A stretch of 64,000 nt of DNA from the NCBI RefSeq assembly GCF_004785645.1, contig NZ_SRPE01000002.1, positions 186,001-250,000 of the forward strand, read 5' to 3'. This DNA is from Empedobacter tilapiae. GTDB lineage: Bacteria; Bacteroidota; Bacteroidia; Flavobacteriales; Weeksellaceae. Both the position numbers and the translations under genes were made by a program. Below, piece by piece: positions 43,922 through 51,338 of the stretch; the first letter of the stretch is position 1, and each line of letters starts with the position of its first letter. Under the pieces are notes generated by a model. That model was not told where the DNA came from. It saw nothing but the letters and a program-made list of their open reading frames with translations, and did no database searches.

Positions 43922-44329
43922 ATGATAAAAATTTTTACTTTACTTGGTTTGATATTACAATTTGTAGCATTTTGGATGGCTGCACCAGAAATTCTTGGAG
44001 CTGATTGGTTAAGTAAAACTGAAGAAATGATTCGGAAAGCAATTAACCAGTTGCCACAATTAATATTAGCTGTATTAGGAATGGGTATGGGAGTGATGTT
44101 TTATCATTCGATGAGTTCTTTTTTTGTATTTATTGTTGTTATAATGATTATAATTTTATTATTAATTTTCTATAAAAAAGTAGAAAAGCTTTTGGACGAA
44201 AAAATCTCGAAACCATTGGTCAATAAATTAATCATAAACGAAACTTTTCGCTTTACTTTATTGAAGTTTGCCGCTTTATTTTTTACACTTGGTTTTCTTA
44301 TTCAGATAGCTTTGGTAATTATTGTATAA
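43922..44329 (+). CDS. Hypothetical inner-membrane protein, 135 aa
   Basis: Not recognised. Three or four hydrophobic helices (residues 3-20, 43-88 in two passes, 112-134) with a short charged loop (YKKVEKLLDEKISKPL). The frame also opens at a TTG (43907), but the ATG at 43922 is preferred; it gives a membrane helix straight from the N-terminus. Lies between the YebC-family terminator and the tRNA-Ser promoter. It has no clear terminator of its own. Confidence 0.7.
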   Translation: MIKIFTLLGLILQFVAFWMAAPEILGADWLSKTEEMIRKAINQLPQLILAVLGMGMGVMFYHSMSSFFVFIVVIMIIILLLIFYKKVEKLLDEKISKPLVNKLIINETFRFTLLKFAALFFTLGFLIQIALVIIV

Positions 44330-44400
44330 ATTTTTTTAAAAATATTTATTTGATACTGAATAAACTATGTTTTTGTATTAAAAAAACTTTAAATTAAGGT

Positions 44401-44430
44401 TTGCAAATTCGAAAAAGCGTTCTATATTTG
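44401..44430 (+). promoter_or_regulatory. tRNA-Ser promoter
   Basis: TTG at 44401-44403, 19-base spacer, TATATTTG at 44423-44430: a perfect flavobacterial consensus. The start would lie about 25 bases upstream of the tRNA. Confidence 0.85.
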
Positions 44431-44461
44431 CACTCGCAATACCGCAATAAACTGCGTTATT

Positions 44462-44546
44462 GGAGAGTTGGCAGAGTGGTCGAATGCGGCAGTCTTGAAA
44501 ACTGTTGAGGGTCACACCTCCGGGGGTTCGAATCCCTCACTCTCCG
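44462..44546 (+). tRNA. tRNA-Ser (anticodon TGA)
   Basis: Class II tRNA, 85 bases. Acceptor GGAGAGT/ACTCTCC, discriminator G, anticodon stem CAGT/ACTG with loop CTTGAAA, giving TGA. Long variable arm and T arm GGGGGTTCGAATCCC present; CCA not encoded. Confidence 0.97.
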
Positions 44547-44550
44547 CGAA

Positions 44551-44578
44551 AAGCTCCAAACTAAGTTTGGAGCTTTTT
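44551..44578 (+). terminator. Terminator after tRNA-Ser
   Basis: Arms AAGCTCCAAAC and GTTTGGAGCTT with a T run. Confidence 0.9.
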
Positions 44579-44618
44579 TATTGAATATCTACAAAAAATA
44601 TTATTCATTACTTTTTCG

Positions 44619-44909
44619 TATCTTTGCATTATAATTAATTTATAGGTTTCTTTTATTGCTTTTCTGTTTATGCTTTTCGCTTCAGTTTATGCTTTCAGCT
44701 ACTAAATTTTATTATCAAATCATACATTTATAAAAAATATTCTTGTTCTGTAAAATTAATTTTGAATATTAGATGTATGATAAATTATTTTTTAAATAGC
44801 AATGAAAACAAATGAACTATTCTAAAAGCAATTAAAATTGCTAGATTTTAAAATATACTAGAAGTTTATAATCAGTTAAGAAAATAGAGAAATTAAAAAA
44901 TATATAAAT
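44619..44909 (+). promoter_or_regulatory. Promoter element and long 5' leader of the cold-shock-domain gene
   Basis: TATCTTTG at 44619-44626 fits the -7 box; the -33 partner is weak. The leader of about 275 bases has no ORF, a near-tandem repeat around GTTTATGCTTT (44666 and 44685), a hairpin AGCAATT/AATTGCT (44828-44843) and CTAG-flanked A/T sequence. Long structured leaders are usual for cold-shock genes. Confidence 0.5.
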
Positions 44910-45338
44910 ATGGCAGATTCGTATTCTAAAAAAGAGAATATTAAGAAAAAAGAGAAAAAAAGAGAAGAAAAACGTCTTCAGAGAGAAGAAAGAAAAACGA
45001 ATAATAACAAAGGTAAATCATTAGAAGATATGATTGCTTATGTTGATATTAATGGAAATTTAACAGATGTTCCACCTCATTTACAGAATAGAGAAGAGGA
45101 TTTGTTAAGTAGACAAGAAAATCCAAATGAAGCAATTGATCCTGCAAAAGTATATACAGGAGTGATTAATTCTTTAAATGATAAAGGTTTTGGTTTTATT
45201 ACAGAAGAAAAATCAAACGATAGCATATTTTTTCACCAAAGTCAATTGAAACAAGAAGTGAAAAAATATGATAAAGTTACCTATAAAAAAGAAATTTCTG
45301 AAAAAGGCTTCAGAGCTATTGAAATCAATAAGAAATAA
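44910..45338 (+). CDS. Cold-shock-domain protein with charged N-terminal extension
   Basis: A 142-residue RNA-binding protein. Residues 1-40 are an extreme Lys/Glu/Arg helix (KKENIKKKEKKREEKRLQRE). Residues 80-142 form a cold-shock domain: YTGVINSLNDKGFGFITEE carries RNP1 (KGFGFI), and DSIFFHQSQL carries RNP2 (IFFH). It is larger than the plain 65-70-residue Csp proteins. The long leader suggests regulation at the RNA level. Confidence 0.88.
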   Translation: MADSYSKKENIKKKEKKREEKRLQREERKTNNNKGKSLEDMIAYVDINGNLTDVPPHLQNREEDLLSRQENPNEAIDPAKVYTGVINSLNDKGFGFITEEKSNDSIFFHQSQLKQEVKKYDKVTYKKEISEKGFRAIEINKK

Positions 45339-45351
45339 TACTTTATAGAAA

Positions 45352-45555
45352 TTATTTTAAACTTAAAGCACCAGAAGGACATTGAGAAACTTGTTTCTTA
45401 ATTTCTTCGCTGCTTGCATTTTCCGCTTTTATCCAAGGTTTTTCTTTTGGATGGTAAACTTTTGGAAGCATTTTAGTGCAAATACCAGCATGTTTACATA
45501 ATTCTGGTCTCCAAATAATCGTAACTTCTCCGTTAGTGTACTCGTGTTGGTTCAT
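45352..45555 (-). CDS. Small (4Fe-4S)-binding protein, YjdI/DUF1271 family
   Basis: A 67-residue protein with CKHAGICTKMLPKVY and SQCPSGAL: three Cys-type positions, a mono-cluster divergent ferredoxin of the YjdI family (C-x5-C, then CP). The electron partner is unknown. It lies 13 bases after the convergent cold-shock gene's stop and 27 bases downstream of the kinase gene on its own strand, so it may be the last gene of the LTA-synthase-like operon or independent. Confidence 0.88.
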   Translation of the reverse strand: MNQHEYTNGEVTIIWRPELCKHAGICTKMLPKVYHPKEKPWIKAENASSEEIKKQVSQCPSGALSLK

Positions 45556-45582
45556 TGTAGTAAATTTATTCCTTGAATTTAC

Positions 45583-46995
45583 TTAAAATTCTTCAATATT
45601 AAAAGTTAAAATTATCTTTGTACCTTTCTGTAATTGACTTCCAATAGTCATGCTAATATTAGACATTTTAGCTAATTGAGTAGCTATATTTAAACCTAAT
45701 CCAGAACCAGAAATATGTAAAGTTGAATTATTTTTTACACGAAAAAAACGTTCTTGTACAAACCTCAAATCCTCTTTATTCATTCCAATACCATTATCTT
45801 CAAAAATCAATTCATAAATATTATTTTTAATGTTTGAATAAATATTTATTTCGCCTTTTAGATTGGAATATTTAATAGCATTTGATAAAATATTATCAAT
45901 GATAATTTCAAAAAATTCTTGATAATTATCTATTTTAACATTTTGAAGCTGATCTGTTTTAACCAAAACTTGTTTTTCTTGTAATAAAACATCAAAGCGT
46001 TCAATTGATTTTAAAACTTCGGATTTTAGCTCAAATAAAGAAGTTTTTAACTCTAAACTATTATTTTCAACACGAGAAAGTAATAAAAATTGCTCAACCA
46101 AACGGTCTAAACGATTAACTTGTTTCAAAGTATAATCAATTTTTTCATTGTATTGTTCAGGAGTTCGTTCTCGCCGAATCAAAATCTCTAACGTTCCTTT
46201 TATAATTGCTAAAGGTGTACGAAGTTCATGTGAAGCGTCAGCCGAAAACTGTTTAGCTTTTATAATTTGAAATTCTAATCGATCTAAAAGTGAATTTATT
46301 GTCGCTGAAAGTTGAAATAATTCATCTTTATTTTTTGGTAATTGAATGCGTTCTGAAAGATTATTTTCTGTTATAGATTGTGCTGTATGAATAACATTGA
46401 AAACAGGTTTAATTGATTTAGCAGCGATAAAACGAGCCAAAAGAAAAGTCAATAAAACTGAAATCGGAAAAATAATTAACAATGTTGTTTTAAGGTAATC
46501 TAATGCTAACTGATTATGTTTTGTAGAAACTCCAACAACTAAATATCCAACAATTTCTCCATGATGAATTAACTTTGCTTGAGAAACTAATAACTGAATT
46601 GAATTGTATTCTGCATAAAAAGGTATCTTTTCAGGCTCTTGTTTATTCCAATCCAATTGATTTTGAACCAAATTTGGAGAACTTTCAACTAAATTATAAT
46701 TTTTGTCATAAATCGATATAAAAACAGGATTTAAGGCAATATCTGTATGCTCTACTTCTTCCCATTCTCGTGGTTGAACAAAACTTTCTAAAGTAGGTTC
46801 ATGTAAGATATAATCTAAATGACTATTTATCTCTTCTTCTAAAGTTTCGTACATTGTTTTGTTAATACCTTGATTAACTGAGAAATATATCAAATAAAAG
46901 ATAATTAGTAGAATAACCGAAAAGGATATACTATAAAAAAGTGCAATTCTATTTTTTACAGATAAATTTTTAAACATCTTTCGAAATATAGCCAA
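45583..46995 (-). CDS. Sensor histidine kinase
   Basis: A 470-residue transmembrane kinase. TM1 at 16-40, a periplasmic sensor of about 125 residues, TM2 at 168-190, then HAMP. The phosphoacceptor is His256 in ASHELRTP; N box IIDNILSNAIKYSN, G1 FEDNGIGM and G2 GSGLGLNIA complete the ATP site. It resembles metal/envelope-stress sensors such as CusS in layout, but the signal is unknown. Its start overlaps the end of the regulator gene by 26 bases, so the two are a coupled pair. Confidence 0.93.
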   Translation of the reverse strand: MAIFRKMFKNLSVKNRIALFYSISFSVILLIIFYLIYFSVNQGINKTMYETLEEEINSHLDYILHEPTLESFVQPREWEEVEHTDIALNPVFISIYDKNYNLVESSPNLVQNQLDWNKQEPEKIPFYAEYNSIQLLVSQAKLIHHGEIVGYLVVGVSTKHNQLALDYLKTTLLIIFPISVLLTFLLARFIAAKSIKPVFNVIHTAQSITENNLSERIQLPKNKDELFQLSATINSLLDRLEFQIIKAKQFSADASHELRTPLAIIKGTLEILIRRERTPEQYNEKIDYTLKQVNRLDRLVEQFLLLSRVENNSLELKTSLFELKSEVLKSIERFDVLLQEKQVLVKTDQLQNVKIDNYQEFFEIIIDNILSNAIKYSNLKGEINIYSNIKNNIYELIFEDNGIGMNKEDLRFVQERFFRVKNNSTLHISGSGLGLNIATQLAKMSNISMTIGSQLQKGTKIILTFNIEEF

Positions 46996-47653
46996 CTCCG
47001 CGTATTGTATGTAAACGAGAATCTTCTTTTTTTAGATTTAATTTTTTACGAATAGCATTAATAAAAACATCAATTACACTTGTATCGTATTCAAAATGAA
47101 TGTCCCAAATATTTTCGATGATTTCTTTGCGTGTACAAATTCGATTTTTATTTTTAAAAAGATAAACAAGAAGCTGAAATTCTTTCAAAGTTAATTCAAC
47201 TAAATTGTCATCTAAAAAAGTTTGATGTGTTTCTGTATTTAATGAAATATTTCCGAAATTTAAGATGTTATTCAATTTATTTTGACGAAGATAAACATTA
47301 ATTCGTGCTACTAATTCGTTGAAGTCGAATGGTTTTTTGATGTAATCATTTGCACCTGCATTCAAACCTTCAATTGTATCTTGAACTGTATCTTTCGCTG
47401 TGATGAAAATAATTGGCGTTTTTTTATTAGGATTTTCGGTAGATCGAGTTGTTTGACAAACTTCTAATCCAGAAATGTTTAACATCATCCAATCCAATAA
47501 AATAATATCAAATTTTTCGTTGTTTATTTTCAATAAAGCATCCTCGCCACTTAAACTATGAGTTGGTGATAGATTTTCTTCTTCTAAGCCTTGAAGCATA
47601 AAATTAGCAATTCCCAATTCATCTTCAACAATTAAAACTTTTGGTTTGTTCAT
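46970..47653 (-). CDS. OmpR-family response regulator
   Basis: A 227-residue regulator. Receiver domain with the acidic pair Glu10-Asp11, phosphoacceptor Asp54 in ILLDWMM, Thr85 in FITAKD and Lys107. The C-terminal winged helix (residues 130-227) has the family ending IDVFINAIRKKLN and IRGVGYI. Regulators of this type bind direct repeats about 10-11 bases apart. Such repeats are present upstream of the operon at 50560, so autoregulation is plausible. Just upstream lies the lipid kinase gene, four bases away. Confidence 0.94.
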   Translation of the reverse strand: MNKPKVLIVEDELGIANFMLQGLEEENLSPTHSLSGEDALLKINNEKFDIILLDWMMLNISGLEVCQTTRSTENPNKKTPIIFITAKDTVQDTIEGLNAGANDYIKKPFDFNELVARINVYLRQNKLNNILNFGNISLNTETHQTFLDDNLVELTLKEFQLLVYLFKNKNRICTRKEIIENIWDIHFEYDTSVIDVFINAIRKKLNLKKEDSRLHTIRGVGYISKDV

Positions 47654-47656
47654 TTT

Positions 47657-48544
47657 CTAATTCGGAACAATAACATTTAAAGCATTCGGAACAATCGAAA
47701 CTTCAATAGAATTTTGATTAAAAATAACGGCTTCACCATCAACTTGAGCAATTGTTTTAGGTTGGTTGGAATTGAACTTCACTGAATTTACTTGTAATAC
47801 TTTCGCATCATTCATTTTTTCAATTTGTTTTCCTAAAACACAAGCCGAAAACTGAATTTGTTTTATAAAATTAAGCTTTTTTACCGCAAGAAAGTCTAAT
47901 TTTCCATCATTTAATTTTGCATTAGGGGAAAAAGAAATTCCATAACCCGCTTCGTTAGAGTTGGAGCAGAATACAAAATAGAAATCATCATCTAATATAT
48001 GTTCATTGTCTAATTCGATGCTAAATTTTTTCGGTTGAAAGTTGAAAATTGCTTTTGTACTGGCAGATACATATCCCAAAAAGTTTCTGGTTTTGGTTTG
48101 CGCATAATTGTTAATCACATCTGCATCAATTCCTAATCCCATGTTGCTAAAAAAGTATTTTTCGTTGATTTTTCCTGCGTCAATTTTATTGATTTTTGCA
48201 TTCAGAATCATTTCAAAAGCTTTTTCGGTAGATTTAGGGATATGCAAATTAGCCGCTAATCCATTTCCAGAGCCAATCGGAATAATTCCTAAAGCAACAT
48301 TACTACAAACCAAAGCTTGAGCGACTTCGTTTATTGTTCCGTCGCCGCCACAAGCTACTATTATTTCAGGATTTTTTGTGAGAACTTGATTTGCAATTTC
48401 AGTTGCATGACCAATACTTTTAGTCAAAAATGTTTCGAATTCAACATTTTTTTGACTAAAATAATGTTGAATTTCAGTTTCAATCACTCGTCCTTTTCCT
48501 TTTCCAGCAATAGGATTGATGATAAAAATGATTTTATTTTTCAT
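47657..48544 (-). CDS. Lipid kinase, diacylglycerol kinase family (YegS/DgkB-like)
   Basis: A 295-residue ATP-dependent lipid kinase. The catalytic GGDGT lies at 66-70 in ACGGDGTINEVAQAL, the second motif GSGNGLA at 91-97, and FFSNMGLGIDADVI follows, all typical. In Gram-positive bacteria DgkB phosphorylates diacylglycerol left by lipoteichoic-acid synthesis. Here it directly follows an LTA-synthase-like gene with an 11-base overlap, so the same recycling role is an attractive inference, not proven. Confidence 0.9.
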   Translation of the reverse strand: MKNKIIFIINPIAGKGKGRVIETEIQHYFSQKNVEFETFLTKSIGHATEIANQVLTKNPEIIVACGGDGTINEVAQALVCSNVALGIIPIGSGNGLAANLHIPKSTEKAFEMILNAKINKIDAGKINEKYFFSNMGLGIDADVINNYAQTKTRNFLGYVSASTKAIFNFQPKKFSIELDNEHILDDDFYFVFCSNSNEAGYGISFSPNAKLNDGKLDFLAVKKLNFIKQIQFSACVLGKQIEKMNDAKVLQVNSVKFNSNQPKTIAQVDGEAVIFNQNSIEVSIVPNALNVIVPN

Positions 48545-50498
48545 TTAATAAATGATTGCTAAATAAATAATCGGCTGTTTGATAATTAGATATGATAGAA
48601 CGTTCGAAAATAGGATCGACCTTTGTGTCAATTAAATTTTTATTAATCCATTTGTATTGATTGATTTTCTTTTGATCGGATAAAATCGAAACATCTTCGC
48701 CTTTTTTCATTCCCAATTTAATGTATGTGCCAACAAAAGAGCGCGATTTGTATTGCGGATCGAAAATATCTTTTCCATAAAATTGAGATGTATATTTCCA
48801 ATTGAACAACGAAAATAACGTAGGAAAAATATCAATTTGAGAAACTTCTTTTGTGACATTTTCGTTGGCGTGCGATTTCAAATTATAAATAAATGCAGGA
48901 ATATGATGATTCTTAACATCAATCGCATCTTTACCTGCGCTACTTGCACAGTGATCAGCAATAAACACAAAAACGGTATTACTGAACCAAGGTTTTGTTT
49001 TCGCTTTTGCAATTAAATCTCCAATCGCATAATCGGCATATTTTACTGCACCAGGACGACCAGTTCCAGACGGAATATCAATTTTTCCATCTTCGTATGT
49101 ATAAGGTTTGTGGTTAGAAGTTGACATTACAAAAGCAAAAAATGGTTGTTTTGTTTTGTATTTTTCGTCAGCAACTTTGATTACTTTTCTGTAAATATCA
49201 TCGTCTGCAATTCCCCAAGCATTTTCAAAAGTAACTTCATTATCATTAATATTGAAACGATTGGTGTTGATTTTATCACTTAAAACGCTACCACGACCGC
49301 GATCGTAAATATCAAAACCATTTCCACCATAAAAAGCATTCATGTTGTCAAAATAACCATCACCACCATAAAAGAACATATTGTGATAACCTTTTGCTTT
49401 GAAAACATTTGAAATAGTATACAAATTTTGATTATCAACACGTTTTACAATACTGTTTCCAGGCGTTGGAGGAATTGATAATGTAACAGCTTCCATTCCA
49501 CGTACAGTACGGGTTCCGTTGGCATACATATTCGAAAAATAGATGCTGTTATTTGCAATATCATTCAGGTTTGGAGTGATTGATTTTCCGTTGAATTGCT
49601 CTTGCAAAAATGAAGCGCTCATACTTTCCATTAACACAAAAATCACGTTTGGTTTTTGTTCTGCTTGTGAAGGATTACTCGCTAAAATTGTTCTTCGTAT
49701 TGGATTTTTGAATTGTTGATCGAAAACAGTTTTCGAATCTTGCAATTCAGATTTCATTACAGCAAAAGCATCTTCAATCGGAATAGATTTATAATGTTCG
49801 TCGTATTTTAAATGATTATTTCGGAAAGCTGAAAAGAAAGAAAAGATTCCTGCTTTTGAAATTTCATTGTTGTATCGGTTCTCTGATGTTGAACTGCTAT
49901 CGTTGTTTAAAAGGAATAATGAGCCAATCGCAAGTAATAAATTGAACACAAAAACGCCAACTTTTTGACTTGTTTTTGGTTTGTTATGAAATGTGTTGTA
50001 AAAGAAGTAACCTTTTTTTGTTGCGAAAATTGTCAAGCCTATAATCAGCACAATTCCACCAATTAAAATGGGTAATGGATATGATTCTTGAATATTTTTG
50101 ACAACTTCGTATGTGTAAATCAAATAATCGACCGCAATAAAATTGAATCGACTTTTGAATTCGTCCCAAAATGTAACTTCCGCAAAAAATGTAAAATAAA
50201 TGATTACCAAATACAATGTATAAACGAAATACACGAAAATTCGATCAAATAATGAATTGACGAATTTGTTTGGTAAAATCATAAAATAAAATGACAAGAA
50301 TAACGTGAAGCAGCTTACAACACTAATGTCGTAAACTAATCCATAAAAAATAGAGTGGAATAACGAGCCAATATTCCAATCGAAATCACCCTTTACCCAA
50401 ACCGCAAAAATTAAGCGTAGAATAAATGAAATTAGAATAAATAACGAGCTGAAAAATAGTAAAATACTGTAACGTCCTTTTAAATTATTTGTAAACAT
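48534..50498 (-). CDS. LTA synthase-like phosphoglycerol/phosphoethanolamine transferase
   Basis: A 654-residue inner-membrane protein of the alkaline-phosphatase superfamily. Five helices occupy residues 10-200; the extracytoplasmic catalytic domain from about 280 has VIFVLMESMSASF (metal-binding Glu291), the nucleophile-type threonine in ANGTRTVRGME (329/331), and the later FYGGDGYFDN, FAFVMSTSNHKPYT and FIADHCASS, where the His/Asp ligands lie. Enzymes of this family move phosphoglycerol from phosphatidylglycerol to glycolipids or glucans. The acceptor in this Gram-negative organism is unknown. Confidence 0.9.
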   Translation of the reverse strand: MFTNNLKGRYSILLFFSSLFILISFILRLIFAVWVKGDFDWNIGSLFHSIFYGLVYDISVVSCFTLFLSFYFMILPNKFVNSLFDRIFVYFVYTLYLVIIYFTFFAEVTFWDEFKSRFNFIAVDYLIYTYEVVKNIQESYPLPILIGGIVLIIGLTIFATKKGYFFYNTFHNKPKTSQKVGVFVFNLLLAIGSLFLLNNDSSSTSENRYNNEISKAGIFSFFSAFRNNHLKYDEHYKSIPIEDAFAVMKSELQDSKTVFDQQFKNPIRRTILASNPSQAEQKPNVIFVLMESMSASFLQEQFNGKSITPNLNDIANNSIYFSNMYANGTRTVRGMEAVTLSIPPTPGNSIVKRVDNQNLYTISNVFKAKGYHNMFFYGGDGYFDNMNAFYGGNGFDIYDRGRGSVLSDKINTNRFNINDNEVTFENAWGIADDDIYRKVIKVADEKYKTKQPFFAFVMSTSNHKPYTYEDGKIDIPSGTGRPGAVKYADYAIGDLIAKAKTKPWFSNTVFVFIADHCASSAGKDAIDVKNHHIPAFIYNLKSHANENVTKEVSQIDIFPTLFSLFNWKYTSQFYGKDIFDPQYKSRSFVGTYIKLGMKKGEDVSILSDQKKINQYKWINKNLIDTKVDPIFERSIISNYQTADYLFSNHLLNEK

Positions 50499-50550
50499 TT
50501 TGTTTTTGAATTATTGTTCAAATGTCTTGATATTTAATAGATTATTAACA

Positions 50551-50581
50551 TGTTAAAGTGAATCTTAAGCGAATCTTAAGT
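50551..50581 (-). promoter_or_regulatory. 11-bp direct repeats, candidate regulator site of the LTA-synthase-like operon
   Basis: GAATCTTAAGC (50560-50570) is followed directly by GAATCTTAAGT (50571-50581). A weaker third unit GTTAAAGT lies beside them at 50552. Read on the operon's strand this is CTTAAGATTCG, CTTAAGATTCA, then CTTTAACA. The 11-base phase and position about 60 bases upstream of the LTA-synthase-like start suit the OmpR-type regulator encoded in that operon. Confidence 0.58.
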
Positions 50582-50690
50582 TTGCGAATTTTGAATGAAA
50601 GATAGAAGCTGAAAACGTTAATAATTCGTGAAAAAATGGTTTTGATTAGAAATAGTTGTAAATTTGTAATTGGTTTATAAAGTAGGTATA

Positions 50691-50936
50691 ATGGAAGAGA
50701 TATTAATCAATGAAAAAGAAGAAAAGTTTTTAACATATTGGGAGAAAAGATTCTCTACAATTTTTAAAGACAATACAAGTTGGACAACTTTGTTTATGAC
50801 AGTTAACAAAGCTACTTTTCCAGATTCATTAAATATAGAAACGTTTTGCAAAAAGTTTATGCAAGATTTCAATATGAAATTATCATATAAATATGATGAA
50901 TCAGACAACGAATACGATTTGACAATTACAAGATAA
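50691..50936 (+). CDS. Hypothetical protein, 81 aa
   Basis: Not recognised. The frame opens at a TTG (50670), but the ATG at 50691 is chosen. The product is acidic and helical (MEEILINEKEEKFLTYWEKRF), with a short conserved-looking TLFMTVNKATFP, and ends with a strand DNEYDLTITR. No signal or membrane segment. It is divergent from the LTA-synthase-like operon, sharing the region with the 11-bp repeats, and has its own terminator. Confidence 0.65.
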   Translation: MEEILINEKEEKFLTYWEKRFSTIFKDNTSWTTLFMTVNKATFPDSLNIETFCKKFMQDFNMKLSYKYDESDNEYDLTITR

Positions 50937-50949
50937 TTACGGAAAACGA

Positions 50950-50984
50950 AAAATCCTTATCAATTTTGATAAGGATTTTTTTTT
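50950..50984 (+). terminator. Terminator after the 81-aa gene
   Basis: Arms AAAATCCTTATCAA and TTGATAAGGATTTT, then eight further T. Confidence 0.92.
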
Positions 50985-51076
50985 GTTGTAAAATTTGACA
51001 TTTAATTGATAATCATGCTTAAATTTTAAGAAAAATATTTAACCAAAAAATTAAATAAAATATTGTTGATTTAGAT

Positions 51077-51107
51077 TTGATTTTACTAATTAAAATGTTT
51101 AATTTTG
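51077..51107 (+). promoter_or_regulatory. purL promoter
   Basis: TTG at 51077-51079, 20-base spacer, TAATTTTG at 51100-51107, a perfect flavobacterial promoter. Predicted start is near 51114, about 35 bases before the riboswitch aptamer. Confidence 0.82.
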
Positions 51108-51148
51108 CAGTTCACTTTTAAAGGTGATTTAGTTTTTAAAGTTTACAA

Positions 51149-51226
51149 CATTTGTATAGCTCATAATAAGGTTGAGCGTCTCTACGGCAGACCATAAAAA
51201 ATTGCCACTACAAATGAATTTTTTTT
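51149..51226 (+). promoter_or_regulatory. Purine (guanine-class) riboswitch upstream of purL
   Basis: P1 is CATTTGTA (51149-51156) with TACAAATG (51209-51216). P2 is GCTCA/TGAGC with loop containing AATAAGG; J2/3 is GTCTCTAC (51178-51185), the family TNTCTAC element; P3 is GGCA/TGCC-like with loop CCATAAA, and its CC can pair with GG of the P2 loop as in known aptamers. The J3/1 base that decides specificity (position 74 equivalent) is C at 51208, so guanine or hypoxanthine is expected. A run of eight T starts two bases after P1, so P1 closure itself could be the terminator. Confidence 0.85.
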
Positions 51227-51233
51227 CTACAAA

Positions 51234-51338
51234 ATGAGTCTTGAACCACTCTTGTTAGAAAATAGTTTGTTTGTTGATGTAGATGATACAAATGGTTTAA
51301 ACACATTAAACCAAATAGTACAGCAAACAATACAATGA
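51234..51338 (+). CDS. Leader ORF of purL, 34 codons
   Basis: ATG at 51234 opens a frame MSLEPLLLENSLFVDVDDT then NGLNTLNQIVQQTIQ and a TGA that overlaps the purL start as ATGA. It lies just after the riboswitch U tract. The four-base overlap and reading frame suggest a translated leader peptide coupled to purL; whether the peptide has its own role is unknown. It could also be chance. Confidence 0.5.
   Translation: MSLEPLLLENSLFVDVDDTNGLNTLNQIVQQTIQ

Noticed and set aside
50675-50908. 77-residue minus-strand ORF
   Set aside because: Antisense of the 81-residue gene; it lacks a terminator and neighbours on that strand.
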